Shown: in pieces, positions 8,541 through 17,252 of the stretch
Position numbering within the stretch: the stretch's first letter is position 1
Layout of the letters: each line of letters opens with the position of its first letter
Source of the DNA: Oscillospiraceae bacterium
GTDB taxonomy: Bacteria > Bacillota > Clostridia > Oscillospirales > Oscillospiraceae
Direction: 5' to 3'
DNA: 64,000 nucleotides
Assembly (NCBI GenBank): GCA_017456645.1
Contig: JAFTIZ010000004.1
Coordinates: 62,001-126,000, forward strand
Notes under the pieces: model-generated
Told to the model about the DNA's origin: nothing
The model's input: only the letters and a program-made list of their open reading frames with translations
The model's database searches: none
Program-made: the position numbers and the translations under genes

Positions 8541-9463
8541 GCTTCGCCCCGTTTCTTATCCAGCTTGTTCCAGAAGCGGAAGGTCATGGGCCACACCAAT
8601 CCGGCTGCGAGCACGATTAGGAAATACCGCACCGCACGCCCAACAAACTCACCGAACAGCCAGTTCAGCGGCGTTTTCAAACCAGCTTTCACAGCCAGCA
8701 CCAAAGCAAGTCCCAGCACGATCTTAATGAGCTGCACCCACCATTTTCCTTCGGTGCTGAAATCCACCCACTTCTTCTCTGCCCAGTAAACGATGACGAC
8801 ACCAACCAGACAACCGATCATGGTATACGCATTATTTGTAGCGGATGCCAGATTATGCTGATCAAAATCAGCCGGGAAGGGATACATCTGCACATACAGC
8901 AAATATCCGATACCCACAGCAACCATAGCTCCCAGCAGGATATGAATCGCTTTGTCGCTGCCTCCCATAACAATGGGCTTGAAGCCGATCACCAGCAGAA
9001 CAGCGCAGGCCGCACCGGCCAGCACGTCATAGGGCGTATGGACACCCACATACATTCGGGAAAAGCCCACCAGCACCGCCAGAACGATGCAAACGCTACG
9101 CAGCCAGCGACGCTTTTCTGTAGCAGCGATGGCACCAAAGGTCCCAACCGCGGTGGAGGTATGTCCGCTGGGGAAGCTGTAGCCGGCGGCTGCCTCTCGA
9201 GCCTGCTCCAGAATCGTAAATTCCGGATCCAGCACCCATGGTCTGGGCACAGCGCAAACCAGCTTTAAAATCTGATTGACCATTGTGCCCATAAAGCCCA
9301 CAGCCATCACATAATAGCCCCGCCGCTTATCCACGCACCAGAAAACGATCAGCGCCAGCACAAGAAACGCCGTTTCCTCCCCCAGACGGGTGATCAGCAG
9401 CATCAGTTCGTTCAAACCGGGAACACGGATCTTTTCCAGAAGGTATAGCAGCTGCATATCCAT
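8537..9463 (-). CDS. PAP2-family membrane phosphatase
   Basis: A 308-residue membrane phosphatase of the PAP2 superfamily. The three phosphatase motifs are present: KLVCAVPRPW (KxxxxxxRP), YSFPSGHTST (PSGH) and SRMYVGVHTPYDV (SRxxxxxHxxxD), between about seven to eight hydrophobic segments. The family dephosphorylates lipid phosphates such as undecaprenyl diphosphate or phosphatidic acid; the extended C-terminal membrane part resembles sphingosine-1-phosphate-phosphatase-like members. It is the first gene of the PAP2-nrdG-dut operon, with a promoter just upstream at 9487-9514. The substrate cannot be told. Confidence 0.9.
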   Translation of the reverse strand: MDMQLLYLLEKIRVPGLNELMLLITRLGEETAFLVLALIVFWCVDKRRGYYVMAVGFMGTMVNQILKLVCAVPRPWVLDPEFTILEQAREAAAGYSFPSGHTSTAVGTFGAIAATEKRRWLRSVCIVLAVLVGFSRMYVGVHTPYDVLAGAACAVLLVIGFKPIVMGGSDKAIHILLGAMVAVGIGYLLYVQMYPFPADFDQHNLASATNNAYTMIGCLVGVVIVYWAEKKWVDFSTEGKWWVQLIKIVLGLALVLAVKAGLKTPLNWLFGEFVGRAVRYFLIVLAAGLVWPMTFRFWNKLDKKRGEA

Positions 9464-9486
9464 TCTCCTCCATTATACTTTATTTC

Positions 9487-9514
9487 ATTATACCAAAGTT
9501 TACAGAATTGTAAA
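9487..9514 (-). promoter_or_regulatory. Sigma-A-like promoter of the PAP2-nrdG-dut operon
   Basis: On the minus strand TTTACA (9509-9514), 16 bases, then TATAAT (9487-9492), about 25 bases before the PAP2 start. It is divergent from the promoter at 9546. Confidence 0.65.
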
Positions 9515-9545
9515 GAATAATCACAAAGCTCCCCTGTTGCCGCTC

Positions 9546-9573
9546 TTGCATTTTCACGGTTTCGGGGTATAAT
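9546..9573 (+). promoter_or_regulatory. Sigma-A-like promoter of the TIGR04255 gene
   Basis: TTGCAT (9546-9551), 16-base spacer, TATAAT (9568-9573), followed by GAGGG and the ATG at 9607. Confidence 0.65.
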
Positions 9574-9606
9574 ATAGGAAAGTAATTATGAAATGAGGGA
9601 TCAACT

Positions 9607-10392
9607 ATGTTTTCTCAGGAACCCCGTTGCCTTTACCGCGCCAATCAGCTGGGTGAAGTCATCTGCCAGCTGCGTTTCCCCGAAATTCTGACCATTGCAG
9701 CCAATGCGCCGGTGGCTTTTCAGGAAGCCATTCGCCGTGACTTCCCCCAGTACAGCGCCCGTCAGGAAACGCCTGCCCCGAAGATCTCCGGCACCCCCGG
9801 AAATCTGAAGCTGGAAAATCAGCCGTCCACCATCAATTATCAGTTCGTTTCCGCAGATGGCGTGTGGCGTGTGAACCTGACCAGCCAGTTCATTTCTCTG
9901 GCCTGCAGCCGCTATACCTGCTGGGAGGACTTCGCCAAGAAGCTGGATAAGCCCTTGGTGGCCTTTATCAAAACATATCAGCCTGCCTATTTTGAGCGGG
10001 TGGGTCTGCGGTATCTGAATTTTATTTCCCGTAAGGATCTGAAGCTGGAGGGCACACCCTTCAGCGAGCTGTTCAACTCCATTTACTTAGGCCCTCTGGC
10101 GGATGAGGAGATCAACGAAGCCGGCTCTGCCCGGTGCAGCATCGACGCGGAGCTGACGATCCGCGGTGGCTGTCGTCTGAAGCTCCACGCCGGACCGGGT
10201 CTGATCAAGCGGAACAACCAGCCGGATCAGGAAGTCAAGTTCATCTTCGATCAGGATCTGTTCATGCCCGGCCAGGTGCCGGTTAACATGAGCGCCGGTG
10301 CTCTGCAGACTCTTCACAGCCAGGCCTTCAGCATCTTCCGGGGTGCGATCACCGACACACTGCACGATGCCATGGAGCCTGAAGCCATCTAA
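9607..10392 (+). CDS. TIGR04255 family protein
   Basis: A 261-residue protein of unknown biochemical function. The opening (LYRANQLGEVICQLRFPEI), the central INYQFVSADGVWRVNLTSQFISL and the ERVGLRYLNFI segment are the hallmarks of the TIGR04255 family, seen often in accessory gene pairs. No catalytic motif or membrane segment was seen. It has its own promoter and is followed after 12 bases by a Zn metallopeptidase, with which it likely shares a transcript. Some family members are suspected to take part in defence or stress, but nothing in this sequence proves a role. Confidence 0.85.
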   Translation: MFSQEPRCLYRANQLGEVICQLRFPEILTIAANAPVAFQEAIRRDFPQYSARQETPAPKISGTPGNLKLENQPSTINYQFVSADGVWRVNLTSQFISLACSRYTCWEDFAKKLDKPLVAFIKTYQPAYFERVGLRYLNFISRKDLKLEGTPFSELFNSIYLGPLADEEINEAGSARCSIDAELTIRGGCRLKLHAGPGLIKRNNQPDQEVKFIFDQDLFMPGQVPVNMSAGALQTLHSQAFSIFRGAITDTLHDAMEPEAI

Positions 10393-10404
10393 AGGAGCCC
10401 ATTG

Positions 10405-11124
10405 ATGTATTATTACTACGGTTTTGACATGACCTACCTGATTCTTGTGCTGCCCTGCGTGATATTTTCCCTGTGGGCCAGCGCACGGGTCAACAGCACC
10501 TTCAAGAAGTATTCCAACCAGCTGTCCCAGCGACGGATCACCGGCGCGGACGCAGCCCGTCGGGTGCTGAGTGCCAACGGCGTTCACGGTGTTCGCATTG
10601 ATCGAGTCAGCGGCAACCTGACGGATCATTACGATCCCAAGACCAACGTGATCCGCCTGTCCGACAGTGTCTACGATTCCTGCTCCACCGCTGCCATCGG
10701 TGTGGCCTGCCACGAGGCCGGTCATGCCGTGCAGTACGCGCAGGATTACGCCCCTATCAAGCTCCGCGCCGCCATCATCCCCATTACCAATATCGGCAGT
10801 AAGCTGGCCATGCCCCTGATTCTCATCGGCCTGCTGCTGACCTTTATGGAGGATTTCTCCTATTTCTTCGTGTATGCCGGCATTGCCTGCTTCGGCTTAT
10901 CTTTGGTTTTCCAGCTGGTGACTTTGCCGGTGGAATTTAACGCCAGCCGTCGGGCTATGGAGGCCATCGCTGATACAGATATGCTGACACCTGAGGAGCA
11001 AAAAGGTGCCCGCAAGACCCTCACCGCCGCCGCCATGACCTATGTGGCAGCCACGGCTGTGGCGCTGGCTCAGCTTTTGCGGCTGCTTGTGATCTTCGGT
11101 GGCAGAGGCAGACGCCGGGACTAA
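10405..11124 (+). CDS. Membrane zinc metallopeptidase (YugP / Zn_peptidase_2 family)
   Basis: A 239-residue membrane protease of the YugP type. The zinc motif CHEAGHAVQYAQ (HExxH) lies near residue 108, preceded by the conserved DPKTNVIRLSDSVYDS; two to three hydrophobic helices flank the active site and the C-terminal region has the family's LPVEFNASRRA. I use the ATG at 10405 because AAAGGAG lies seven bases upstream; a TTG one codon earlier is possible. It is the second gene of a short operon and is followed by a strong terminator. Confidence 0.93.
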   Translation: MYYYYGFDMTYLILVLPCVIFSLWASARVNSTFKKYSNQLSQRRITGADAARRVLSANGVHGVRIDRVSGNLTDHYDPKTNVIRLSDSVYDSCSTAAIGVACHEAGHAVQYAQDYAPIKLRAAIIPITNIGSKLAMPLILIGLLLTFMEDFSYFFVYAGIACFGLSLVFQLVTLPVEFNASRRAMEAIADTDMLTPEEQKGARKTLTAAAMTYVAATAVALAQLLRLLVIFGGRGRRRD

Positions 11125-11136
11125 TTTAATAAATTT

Positions 11137-11168
11137 CGCCCCGGGATTGACTTCCGGGGCGTTTTTTT
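11137..11168 (+). terminator. Rho-independent terminator after the metallopeptidase
   Basis: CGCCCCGG (11137-11144) pairs with CCGGGGCG (11154-11161), followed by seven T. Confidence 0.9.
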
Positions 11169-11210
11169 ATATAATCTTCAGGATTATAAGGATAAAGAAG
11201 GAATTACTCA

Positions 11211-12494
11211 ATGGAACAGCTGCTGAATTTATACGAAACCATGGGCATCTCCCCTGCCGTCTACGCCTACGGCGAGCAGACACTGGAAAAGATCAAGGAT
11301 CGCTTCGCACAGATCGATAAGGTCGCCGAATACAATCAGGCCAAGGTTCTTGCCGCCATGCAAAAAAACAAGGTGTCCGCCGCCTGCTTTGCCGCCACCA
11401 CCGGCTACGGCTATGACGATCTGGGTCGTGACAATCTTGAGAAGGTCTATGCCGACGTATTCCACACGGAAGCCGCGCTGGTGCGCCCTCAGATCACCTG
11501 CGGCACTCACGCTCTGACCATCGCCCTCAGTGCCAACCTGCTGCCCGGTGACGAGCTGCTCTCCCCTGTTGGTCTACCCTATGATACCCTGCAGGAAGTC
11601 ATCGGCATCCGTCCCAGCCCCTGCTCCTTGGCTGAGTACGGTGTTACGTATAATCAGGTGGATCTGCTTGATGACGGCAGCTTTGATTACGAAGGCATCC
11701 GTGCCGCCATTAACGAGAAGACCAAGCTGATCACCATCCAGCGCTCCAAGGGCTATGCCACCCGCCCCACCTTCTCCGTGACCCAGATCGGCAAGCTGAT
11801 CTCCTTCTGCAAAGAAATTAAGCCTGATGTGATCGTCATGGTGGATAACTGCTACGGAGAATTTGTGGAAACCATTGAGCCCTCAGATGTGGGTGCGGAC
11901 ATGGTTGTGGGCTCGCTGATCAAAAATCCCGGTGGCGGCCTTGCCCCCATCGGCGGCTATATCGCCGGCACCCGCAAGTGCGTTGACCGCTGCGCCTACC
12001 GGCTTTCTGCCCCCGGTCTGGGTCAGGAGGTCGGTGCCAACTTAGGTCTGATGCCCAGCCTGTATCAGGGTTTCTTCCTGTCCCCTACGGTGGTGGCCGG
12101 TGCGGAAAAGGGCGCGATCTTCGCTGCCAATCTGTATGAGCCTCTGGGCTTTCAATGCGTTCCCAACGCCACGGAGAGCCGCCACGATATCATTCAAGCT
12201 GTTGAATTAGGCAGCGAAGCGGCAATGGTCGCCTTCTGCAAAGGCATTCAGGCTGCAGCTCCCGTGGACAGCTATGTGGATCCCATCCCCGGCGACATGC
12301 CCGGCTATGACAGTCAGGTCATCATGGCCGCCGGCGCTTTCGTTCAGGGTTCTACCATGGAGCTGTCTGCCGACGGCCCCATCCGTGAGCCTTACGCCGT
12401 CTATTTCCAGGGCGGCCTGACCTGGGCGCACGCCAAGCTGGGCATCCTCATGAGCCTGCAAAAAATGGTGGATGCAGGTCTGGCAACCATCTAA
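11211..12494 (+). CDS. PLP-dependent lyase of the aluminium-resistance family
   Basis: A 427-residue fold-type-I PLP enzyme of the Alum_res family, related to methionine gamma-lyase and cystathionine beta-lyase. Visible marks are the cofactor-contact run ITCGTHALTIAL, the aspartate motif VMVDNCYGEF, and the probable Schiff-base lysine in TIQRSKGYATR, with GSLIKNPGGG just after. Members are annotated as aluminium-resistance proteins, but the true substrate is probably a sulfur amino acid. It is monocistronic, between two terminators. Confidence 0.9.
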   Translation: MEQLLNLYETMGISPAVYAYGEQTLEKIKDRFAQIDKVAEYNQAKVLAAMQKNKVSAACFAATTGYGYDDLGRDNLEKVYADVFHTEAALVRPQITCGTHALTIALSANLLPGDELLSPVGLPYDTLQEVIGIRPSPCSLAEYGVTYNQVDLLDDGSFDYEGIRAAINEKTKLITIQRSKGYATRPTFSVTQIGKLISFCKEIKPDVIVMVDNCYGEFVETIEPSDVGADMVVGSLIKNPGGGLAPIGGYIAGTRKCVDRCAYRLSAPGLGQEVGANLGLMPSLYQGFFLSPTVVAGAEKGAIFAANLYEPLGFQCVPNATESRHDIIQAVELGSEAAMVAFCKGIQAAAPVDSYVDPIPGDMPGYDSQVIMAAGAFVQGSTMELSADGPIREPYAVYFQGGLTWAHAKLGILMSLQKMVDAGLATI

Positions 12495-12503
12495 ACGCAT
12501 ACG

Positions 12504-12534
12504 AAAAGGGCGTGCCGTCGGCACGCCCTTAATT
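12504..12534. terminator. Shared terminator between convergent genes
   Basis: AAGGGCGTGCC (12506-12516) pairs with GGCACGCCCTT (12520-12530), loop GTC; short T runs on both strands. Confidence 0.75.
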
Positions 12535-12535
12535 A

Positions 12536-13651
12536 TTAAGGCATTTTTACTTGACTTCCGCCCCATTCCACAACGGTAAAGCCTTTACGCATAAAGCCAT
12601 CAAAGCTTTGCGGCTCTATCTCGATCTCATCATTTACGGAATAGTAAGCCATAAACACACGCAGCAGGCTGTCAGGAGCAGGATCGATATCCAAAACAGC
12701 GCCATCCGTATAGGTATTGGTTTGGAATGAGATCACGTTATAGGGATTATCCTGCATCTGCGGCAGCCAATAAACGATAAATTCATTGGCTTCACGGCGA
12801 GTCAAACCCTGCTCAGCCAGCACCCACTCCAAAAATTCTGCAGTATCCTCTCCCGCAACGCAGAAGCCTTGAGAGAAATCCCATTCAATATATTGTATTC
12901 CCTCCCAATACAGTGCGTAGTATTCCTTGCCATCCGGGAAGATCAGCATGCCGTCAGGATAGGCCGTAAAGTTCGTCCATCCATCCTCTCCATGATCGGG
13001 ATATGTACAGGTCAACTCGCCCATCAGCGATAGCGTTACAGAGCATTCTATGGGCGTTTCCGGGTACAAATAAATGATGGGCTTCATAGGCATCGCAAGA
13101 AAAGAGATCTGATCTGCAATAATTTTTAAATATTCCTTTTCATCATACGGACGTTCTGCCTGAGAAAAATCCACCGCGATGTCATCTCCGACGCACAACA
13201 TATCCGTCTGATCGGTAATGATATAGATAAATTCTCCCCAGGTATTAATGAACTCGGATTGATACAGTTTTAGAAACACTATATTGGCAGTTAACTTTGC
13301 AGCAACCTGACCATATACAAAATCAGGCTCTTCCATAATTACGGGGTAATACGCATCGGAAGGTAATGGTGGATCCACATTGAATTCATCGTCGTCAGGT
13401 ATCGTCGGCTCCGTACCGGATTCTTCATTCTCAGGAATCGTCGGCTCCACAGTAGGATCTTCATTCGGTTCCACGGTGGGATCCTCATTAGGCTTCGATG
13501 GATCTAGAGTCTGTTGATCGTCGATAGGTTTCGACGAAGTCACGCTGGGCAGTTCATTGGTAGGTTGCTTTGGATCCTGTATTTCCATCAGGCAACCGCA
13601 GGTTCCAACGCAAATCAGAAGTGACAGAATAATACACCAGAATTTTTTCAT
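12536..13651 (-). CDS. Predicted lipoprotein with acidic proline-rich stalk
   Basis: A 371-residue exported protein of unknown function. The signal peptide MKKFWCIILSLLICVGTCGC ends in a lipobox-like GTCGC. Residues about 30-95 form a stalk of short repeats such as PNEDPTVE and EPTIP, rich in Pro, Glu and Asp. The globular C-terminal part (about 100-371) has many aromatic residues (EYYALYWEGIQYIEWDFSQGF, shown in part) and a run of beta structure; I do not recognise a named domain. AGGAGG precedes the ATG. It may be transcribed from its own promoter; the GIY-YIG gene upstream ends 16 bases before its start. Confidence 0.85.
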   Translation of the reverse strand: MKKFWCIILSLLICVGTCGCLMEIQDPKQPTNELPSVTSSKPIDDQQTLDPSKPNEDPTVEPNEDPTVEPTIPENEESGTEPTIPDDDEFNVDPPLPSDAYYPVIMEEPDFVYGQVAAKLTANIVFLKLYQSEFINTWGEFIYIITDQTDMLCVGDDIAVDFSQAERPYDEKEYLKIIADQISFLAMPMKPIIYLYPETPIECSVTLSLMGELTCTYPDHGEDGWTNFTAYPDGMLIFPDGKEYYALYWEGIQYIEWDFSQGFCVAGEDTAEFLEWVLAEQGLTRREANEFIVYWLPQMQDNPYNVISFQTNTYTDGAVLDIDPAPDSLLRVFMAYYSVNDEIEIEPQSFDGFMRKGFTVVEWGGSQVKMP

Positions 13652-13666
13652 GGGTAAACCCTCCTT

Positions 13667-13915
13667 CTAACTATTGATCAGCATCAACTTTTCCTCTTTC
13701 GTCATAGCTTTCACTGCCAGTTCCCGCTTGAGGGCATCGGAATGACTGCCGCACACCTCGGAGTAGACCAGCTCCAGAGGCCCGCGCCCACGGGTGTATT
13801 TCGCCCCTTTGCCGCTGCGGTGCGCCTCTAACCGCGCCTCTACATCCGTGGTCACGCCGGTATACAGACTGCCATCACCGCAGCGAAGAATGTATAGATA
13901 CCAACTTTTATCCAT
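13667..13915 (-). CDS. GIY-YIG nuclease domain protein (UPF0213 type)
   Basis: A stand-alone GIY-YIG domain of 82 residues. WYLYILRCGDGSLYTGVT carries the GIY-YIG-like pair (YLYIL and LYTGV), DVEARLEAHRSGKGAKYTRGR has the conserved Arg, and ELVYSEV and SDALKRE the later motif with its Glu. This small family is common in bacteria and its function is not settled; a role in DNA repair or processing is assumed. It overlaps the upstream membrane gene by 8 bases, so it is in the same transcript. Confidence 0.92.
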   Translation of the reverse strand: MDKSWYLYILRCGDGSLYTGVTTDVEARLEAHRSGKGAKYTRGRGPLELVYSEVCGSHSDALKRELAVKAMTKEEKLMLINS

Positions 13916-14411
13916 TCTTTTTCCGTTTTCCCAGTAAAGAAAGCATCATATCCAGCATAAACAGCGTCACATTGCCCAAGACCAGCGTAATGACGGTCAT
14001 GACCAAACCTACATCCTTAAATTCCTCAACCACTTCCGAAAGTCCGAACACATAGATCAGCAGTGAGTACATAACGAAGATCGCCGCGTTGAACAGCGCC
14101 AGCTTCCAAAGAAATGCCAGCTTGCGCTTATCCAACCATGGTTTGATGATGGGATAGTAGCCAAGGAATACGAACACCGCCGCAGCCTCCTTATCCGGCC
14201 CAAGAAGCACTGATAAAATGGCCACCGCGCCGTACCATGCCCATGCGATCTTGCTTCCTGCGATCTTTAACACGATCATCAGCAGCACAGCGCAGAACAT
14301 AGGGCAAACATAGGTGGCCAGCGGAATCAACCCGCCCAGACACATGATCACAATGGCAAGGGCGGCCATCACGCCGCCCAGCGCCACATTTTTAGCCGAA
14401 TTACGCCTCAT
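13908..14411 (-). CDS. Small membrane protein, ECF-transporter S-component-like
   Basis: A 167-residue protein with about five to six hydrophobic helices. The opening NVALGGVMAALAIVIMCLGGLIP resembles substrate-binding S-components of energy-coupling-factor transporters, which have an Ala/Gly-rich first helix, and the length fits. It overlaps the end of pncB by 11 bases and is thus coupled to the niacin salvage gene. By context it could be a niacin or other vitamin transporter; that is inference and no ECF ATPase genes are here. Confidence 0.7.
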   Translation of the reverse strand: MRRNSAKNVALGGVMAALAIVIMCLGGLIPLATYVCPMFCAVLLMIVLKIAGSKIAWAWYGAVAILSVLLGPDKEAAAVFVFLGYYPIIKPWLDKRKLAFLWKLALFNAAIFVMYSLLIYVFGLSEVVEEFKDVGLVMTVITLVLGNVTLFMLDMMLSLLGKRKKNG

Positions 14412-15861
14412 AATGGCTGTTCGTCTTCAGCAGACCGTACTTAATATCCCACAGCTTCTGGGACAGATCCACATAGTAGGTATGGGGATTGTCAAAGCGC
14501 TTGACCTCATCCCACAGCTTATCCACCTGCTCCAAGCAGTAAGCGCGAACCTCCTGCAAGCTGGGGCAGGTATACACCAATTCACCATTTTTGAAGATGG
14601 GCACCTGCAGCTCCTTGGCGGTGAAATTGTAAACGGTCTTGGTCTTCCACGTTGCCTCGGGATCAAAGATCTCCATATCCTTGCTGTCATCCACGGTTTC
14701 ATCGTAGACGCACATATAGTCAGCGATGGCCTTGCCGGTATCGTTACCGAAGAAGCGATAGAGCTTCTTGTAGTGGGGATTGGTGATCTTGCCCACGTTC
14801 TCGGAGATCTTGATCTTGGGAATCACAGCGCCATCCTCAGTTTCCACCGCAACCAGCTTATACACGCCTCCGAAAATAGGCTCGGATCTGGCGGTGATCA
14901 GCCGCTCGCCCACGCCAAACATATCGATCTTAGCGCCCTGACGCAGCAGATCCTGAATGATGTACTCATCCAGAGAGTTGGACACGGAGATCTCGCACTC
15001 GGTCCAGCCGGCATCGTCCAGCATCTTGCGCGCTTTCTGGCTCAGGTAGGCCATGTCGCCGGAATCCAGCCGGATGCCGCACTTGGTAATGCCCATAGGC
15101 TTGAGAACCTCATTGAACACACGGATGGCATTAGGCACACCGGACTTCAGGGTATTGTAGGTATCCACTAGCAGGGTCGCGTTATTGGGATACATCTGAA
15201 CATAAGCCTTGAAAGCCTCATACTCCGTATCGAACATCTGCACCCACGCATGAGCCATGGTACCGCCGGCGTAAACGCCGAACAGCTGGTCGGAAATGGT
15301 GCAGGCGGTGCCGTTGCAGCCGCCGATGTAGGCAGCTCTTGCGCCCAGAATCGCCGCGTCCGCACCCTGTGCCCGACGGGAGCCGAACTCAAGCACCTTG
15401 CGACCCTCAGCCGCACGGACAACACGGTTGGCCTTGGTGGCGATGAGGCTCTGGTGATTGACACTCAGCAGCAGGAAGGTCTCGATCAGCTGAGCCTGAA
15501 TGGCAGGGGCACGTACGGTGATGATGGGCTCCTTGGGGAACACGGGAGTGCCCTCGGGAACAGCCCAGATATCGCCGGTAAACTTAAAATCTGCCAGATA
15601 AGCAAGGAATTCCTCGCTGAACAGCTTTCTGCCCCGCAGGTATTCGATATCCTCCGGCTCAAACCGCAGTTCCTGAATGTACTCAATGATCTGCTCCAGA
15701 CCTGCCGCAATGGCGAAACCGCCGCCATCGGGACAACGGCGGTAGAACACATCAAAGTAGGTAATGCGATCCTTGTAGCCATTCTCGAAATAACCGTGAG
15801 CCATGGTCAGCTCATAGAAATCGCAAAGCATGGTCAGGTTAATTTTGTCGTAAACCTTCAC
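14401..15861 (-). CDS. pncB: Nicotinate phosphoribosyltransferase
   Basis: Converts nicotinate and PRPP to nicotinate mononucleotide with ATP, the entry step of NAD salvage. 486 residues. Seen: NLTMLCDFYELTMAHGYFE opening, EFGSRRAQGADAA (the conserved GxRRA), and GTMAHAWVQMF, whose His is the phosphorylated residue of the family; a C-terminal DUF-like extension with VQVPIFKNGELVYTC-type sequence is normal. The start is GTG at 15861, with AGAGG upstream. A promoter lies at 15894-15922. Confidence 0.96.
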   Translation of the reverse strand: MKVYDKINLTMLCDFYELTMAHGYFENGYKDRITYFDVFYRRCPDGGGFAIAAGLEQIIEYIQELRFEPEDIEYLRGRKLFSEEFLAYLADFKFTGDIWAVPEGTPVFPKEPIITVRAPAIQAQLIETFLLLSVNHQSLIATKANRVVRAAEGRKVLEFGSRRAQGADAAILGARAAYIGGCNGTACTISDQLFGVYAGGTMAHAWVQMFDTEYEAFKAYVQMYPNNATLLVDTYNTLKSGVPNAIRVFNEVLKPMGITKCGIRLDSGDMAYLSQKARKMLDDAGWTECEISVSNSLDEYIIQDLLRQGAKIDMFGVGERLITARSEPIFGGVYKLVAVETEDGAVIPKIKISENVGKITNPHYKKLYRFFGNDTGKAIADYMCVYDETVDDSKDMEIFDPEATWKTKTVYNFTAKELQVPIFKNGELVYTCPSLQEVRAYCLEQVDKLWDEVKRFDNPHTYYVDLSQKLWDIKYGLLKTNSHYEA

Positions 15862-15893
15862 AGGAATACACCTCTTTCGATAAATTTGTATTT

Positions 15894-15922
15894 ATTATAA
15901 TCCACCTGACGTAAAATTTCAA
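15894..15922 (-). promoter_or_regulatory. Promoter of pncB
   Basis: Minus strand TTGAAA (15917-15922), 17 bases, TATAAT (15894-15899). Confidence 0.65.
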
Positions 15923-15930
15923 TCCCTTTC

Positions 15931-15959
15931 TTGACATATTTGCCGTCATGGGATATATT
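15931..15959 (+). promoter_or_regulatory. Promoter of the thioesterase gene
   Basis: TTGACA (15931-15936), 17 bases, TATATT (15954-15959); AAGGAGG then precedes the ATG at 15985. Divergent from the pncB promoter. Confidence 0.7.
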
Positions 15960-15984
15960 GAAGCAAAAATAAGGAGGATATACT

Positions 15985-16371
15985 ATGGAAATCACCGTTG
16001 GAATGAAGGGCGAAGTATCCACCCTTGTAGAAAAAGAGGATACCGCTGAATATGTAGGCTCCGGCAGCCTGCTGGTCTACGCCACCCCCTGCATGGTCGC
16101 CCTGATGGAAGGCGCCGCCTGCGAGGCCATCGCACCGGCTCTGCCCGAGGACAAGACCACCGTAGGTACGGAGCTGAGCATTTCTCACCTGTCTGCAACG
16201 CCTGTTGGTCTGGAGGTTCGTGCCGAGGCAGAGGTCACCGCTGTTGACGGCAAGATCATCACCTTCACAGTGACAGCCTATGACGAAGCCGGCAAGATCG
16301 GCGAGGGCACCCACAAGCGCTGCGTCATTTCTTCTCAGCGCTTTCTGGATAAGGCTTATTCCAAGCTGTAA
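15985..16371 (+). CDS. Hot-dog thioesterase, fluoroacetyl-CoA thioesterase (FlK)-like
   Basis: A single hot-dog domain of 128 residues. Opening VGMKGEVSTLVEKEDTAEYVGSG, the central run VYATPCMVALMEGAACEAI and the strand VGTELSISHLSATPVG match the FlK-like thioesterase family. In FlK the catalytic Thr, Glu and His lie in these positions (TP..E, and H of SHLSATP); here T, E and H are all present. The natural acyl-CoA substrate is unknown; resistance to fluoroacetate need not be the role. It has a strong AAGGAGG site and is monocistronic. Confidence 0.92.
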   Translation: MEITVGMKGEVSTLVEKEDTAEYVGSGSLLVYATPCMVALMEGAACEAIAPALPEDKTTVGTELSISHLSATPVGLEVRAEAEVTAVDGKIITFTVTAYDEAGKIGEGTHKRCVISSQRFLDKAYSKL

Positions 16372-16374
16372 ATC

Positions 16375-16409
16375 AAAGCGGCAGGATCGATGTGATCCTA
16401 CCGCTTTTT
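16375..16409. terminator. Terminator between convergent thioesterase and hydrolase genes
   Basis: AAAGCGGCAGGATC (16375-16388) pairs with GATCCTACCGCTTT (16394-16407), one mismatch; five T on the plus strand. Confidence 0.85.
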
Positions 16410-16411
16410 GG

Positions 16412-17167
16412 TTATTGATATTCATTCAAAAGCTGGCGGAAGCGCCGGCGGACAGCCGCCTGCTCCCGGGGAGCATAATAAAAATGGGTGGAATTTCGCA
16501 GGCCGTGGATCTCCACGTTTCCGCTCCTGCGCAAAATATCGCAGGAACGGCAGGACACCAGCTCATCTCCCTTCGATTGAAAAGCAATACAGGGCACGGT
16601 CAGATATTGGAATAGACCTGATGTGAATTTCATCTCCTGCAGCAGTTCCGCAACTCGCGGCAGCCAGCCGATATACCGCCAGGACATCCAGGTTTGCTGG
16701 ATGCTGGTGACCTTGGAGGTAGAAGCCTGCACCGGATCTTCCATGTCCAGAAGTCCGTAGCTCAGGCGAATCAAATTCAACGCGCCGGCCGGCTTCACAC
16801 CAACTCGCAAGGGGCAGTTAATCAGAAAAATGAAGGGAACCTTTTCCGGTCTGCGCAGTGCCATCTGCACCGCAAACAGTGAGCCCATGGAATGCCCCAC
16901 CGGAATCACCTGCTCATGGGTCTGGCACAGATCATCAAAGATCTTCATAACCTGCTGCTTCCACTTTTCCATGGAACTGCGGGCGAAATCCTCAACCTGC
17001 TTTCCGTGGCCATCATAGAGAACGTTGTATACGCTGAATTCCTCCGGAACCAGCCCCTCCAAAGGAAGTACGCTGCGAAAATGCTCCGGTGTTCCGGCGA
17101 TTCCATGCATAAACAGCACCGCCGTTTTCGCTCCGGGAATGATGCGAACGGTTTGCTCGTGGGTCAT
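16412..17167 (-). CDS. Alpha/beta hydrolase
   Basis: A 251-residue alpha/beta-hydrolase fold enzyme. AVLFMHGIAGTPEHF holds the oxyanion HG region, VIPVGHSMGSLFA is the nucleophile elbow with the catalytic Ser, QSKGDELVS fits the acid position and NSTHFYY the catalytic His near the C-terminus. This resembles serine carboxylesterases and monoacylglycerol lipases; the substrate cannot be told. The recR terminator and a gap separate it from recR, which lies downstream on the same strand only in map order (recR starts at 17851, so it is upstream in transcription). Confidence 0.9.
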   Translation of the reverse strand: MTHEQTVRIIPGAKTAVLFMHGIAGTPEHFRSVLPLEGLVPEEFSVYNVLYDGHGKQVEDFARSSMEKWKQQVMKIFDDLCQTHEQVIPVGHSMGSLFAVQMALRRPEKVPFIFLINCPLRVGVKPAGALNLIRLSYGLLDMEDPVQASTSKVTSIQQTWMSWRYIGWLPRVAELLQEMKFTSGLFQYLTVPCIAFQSKGDELVSCRSCDILRRSGNVEIHGLRNSTHFYYAPREQAAVRRRFRQLLNEYQ

Positions 17168-17220
17168 AATGCTCCCCCCTTTTCTTTACTATAGCAGAAA
17201 ATCCCATATAATGCAAGAAA

Positions 17221-17252
17221 ACCAAGGTGCGGCTGCACCTTGGTTTTTGTTT
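17221..17252. terminator. Terminator of recR
   Basis: ACCAAGGTGC (17221-17230) pairs perfectly with GCACCTTGGT (17235-17244); T runs on both sides. It lies just past the recR stop. Confidence 0.88.
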
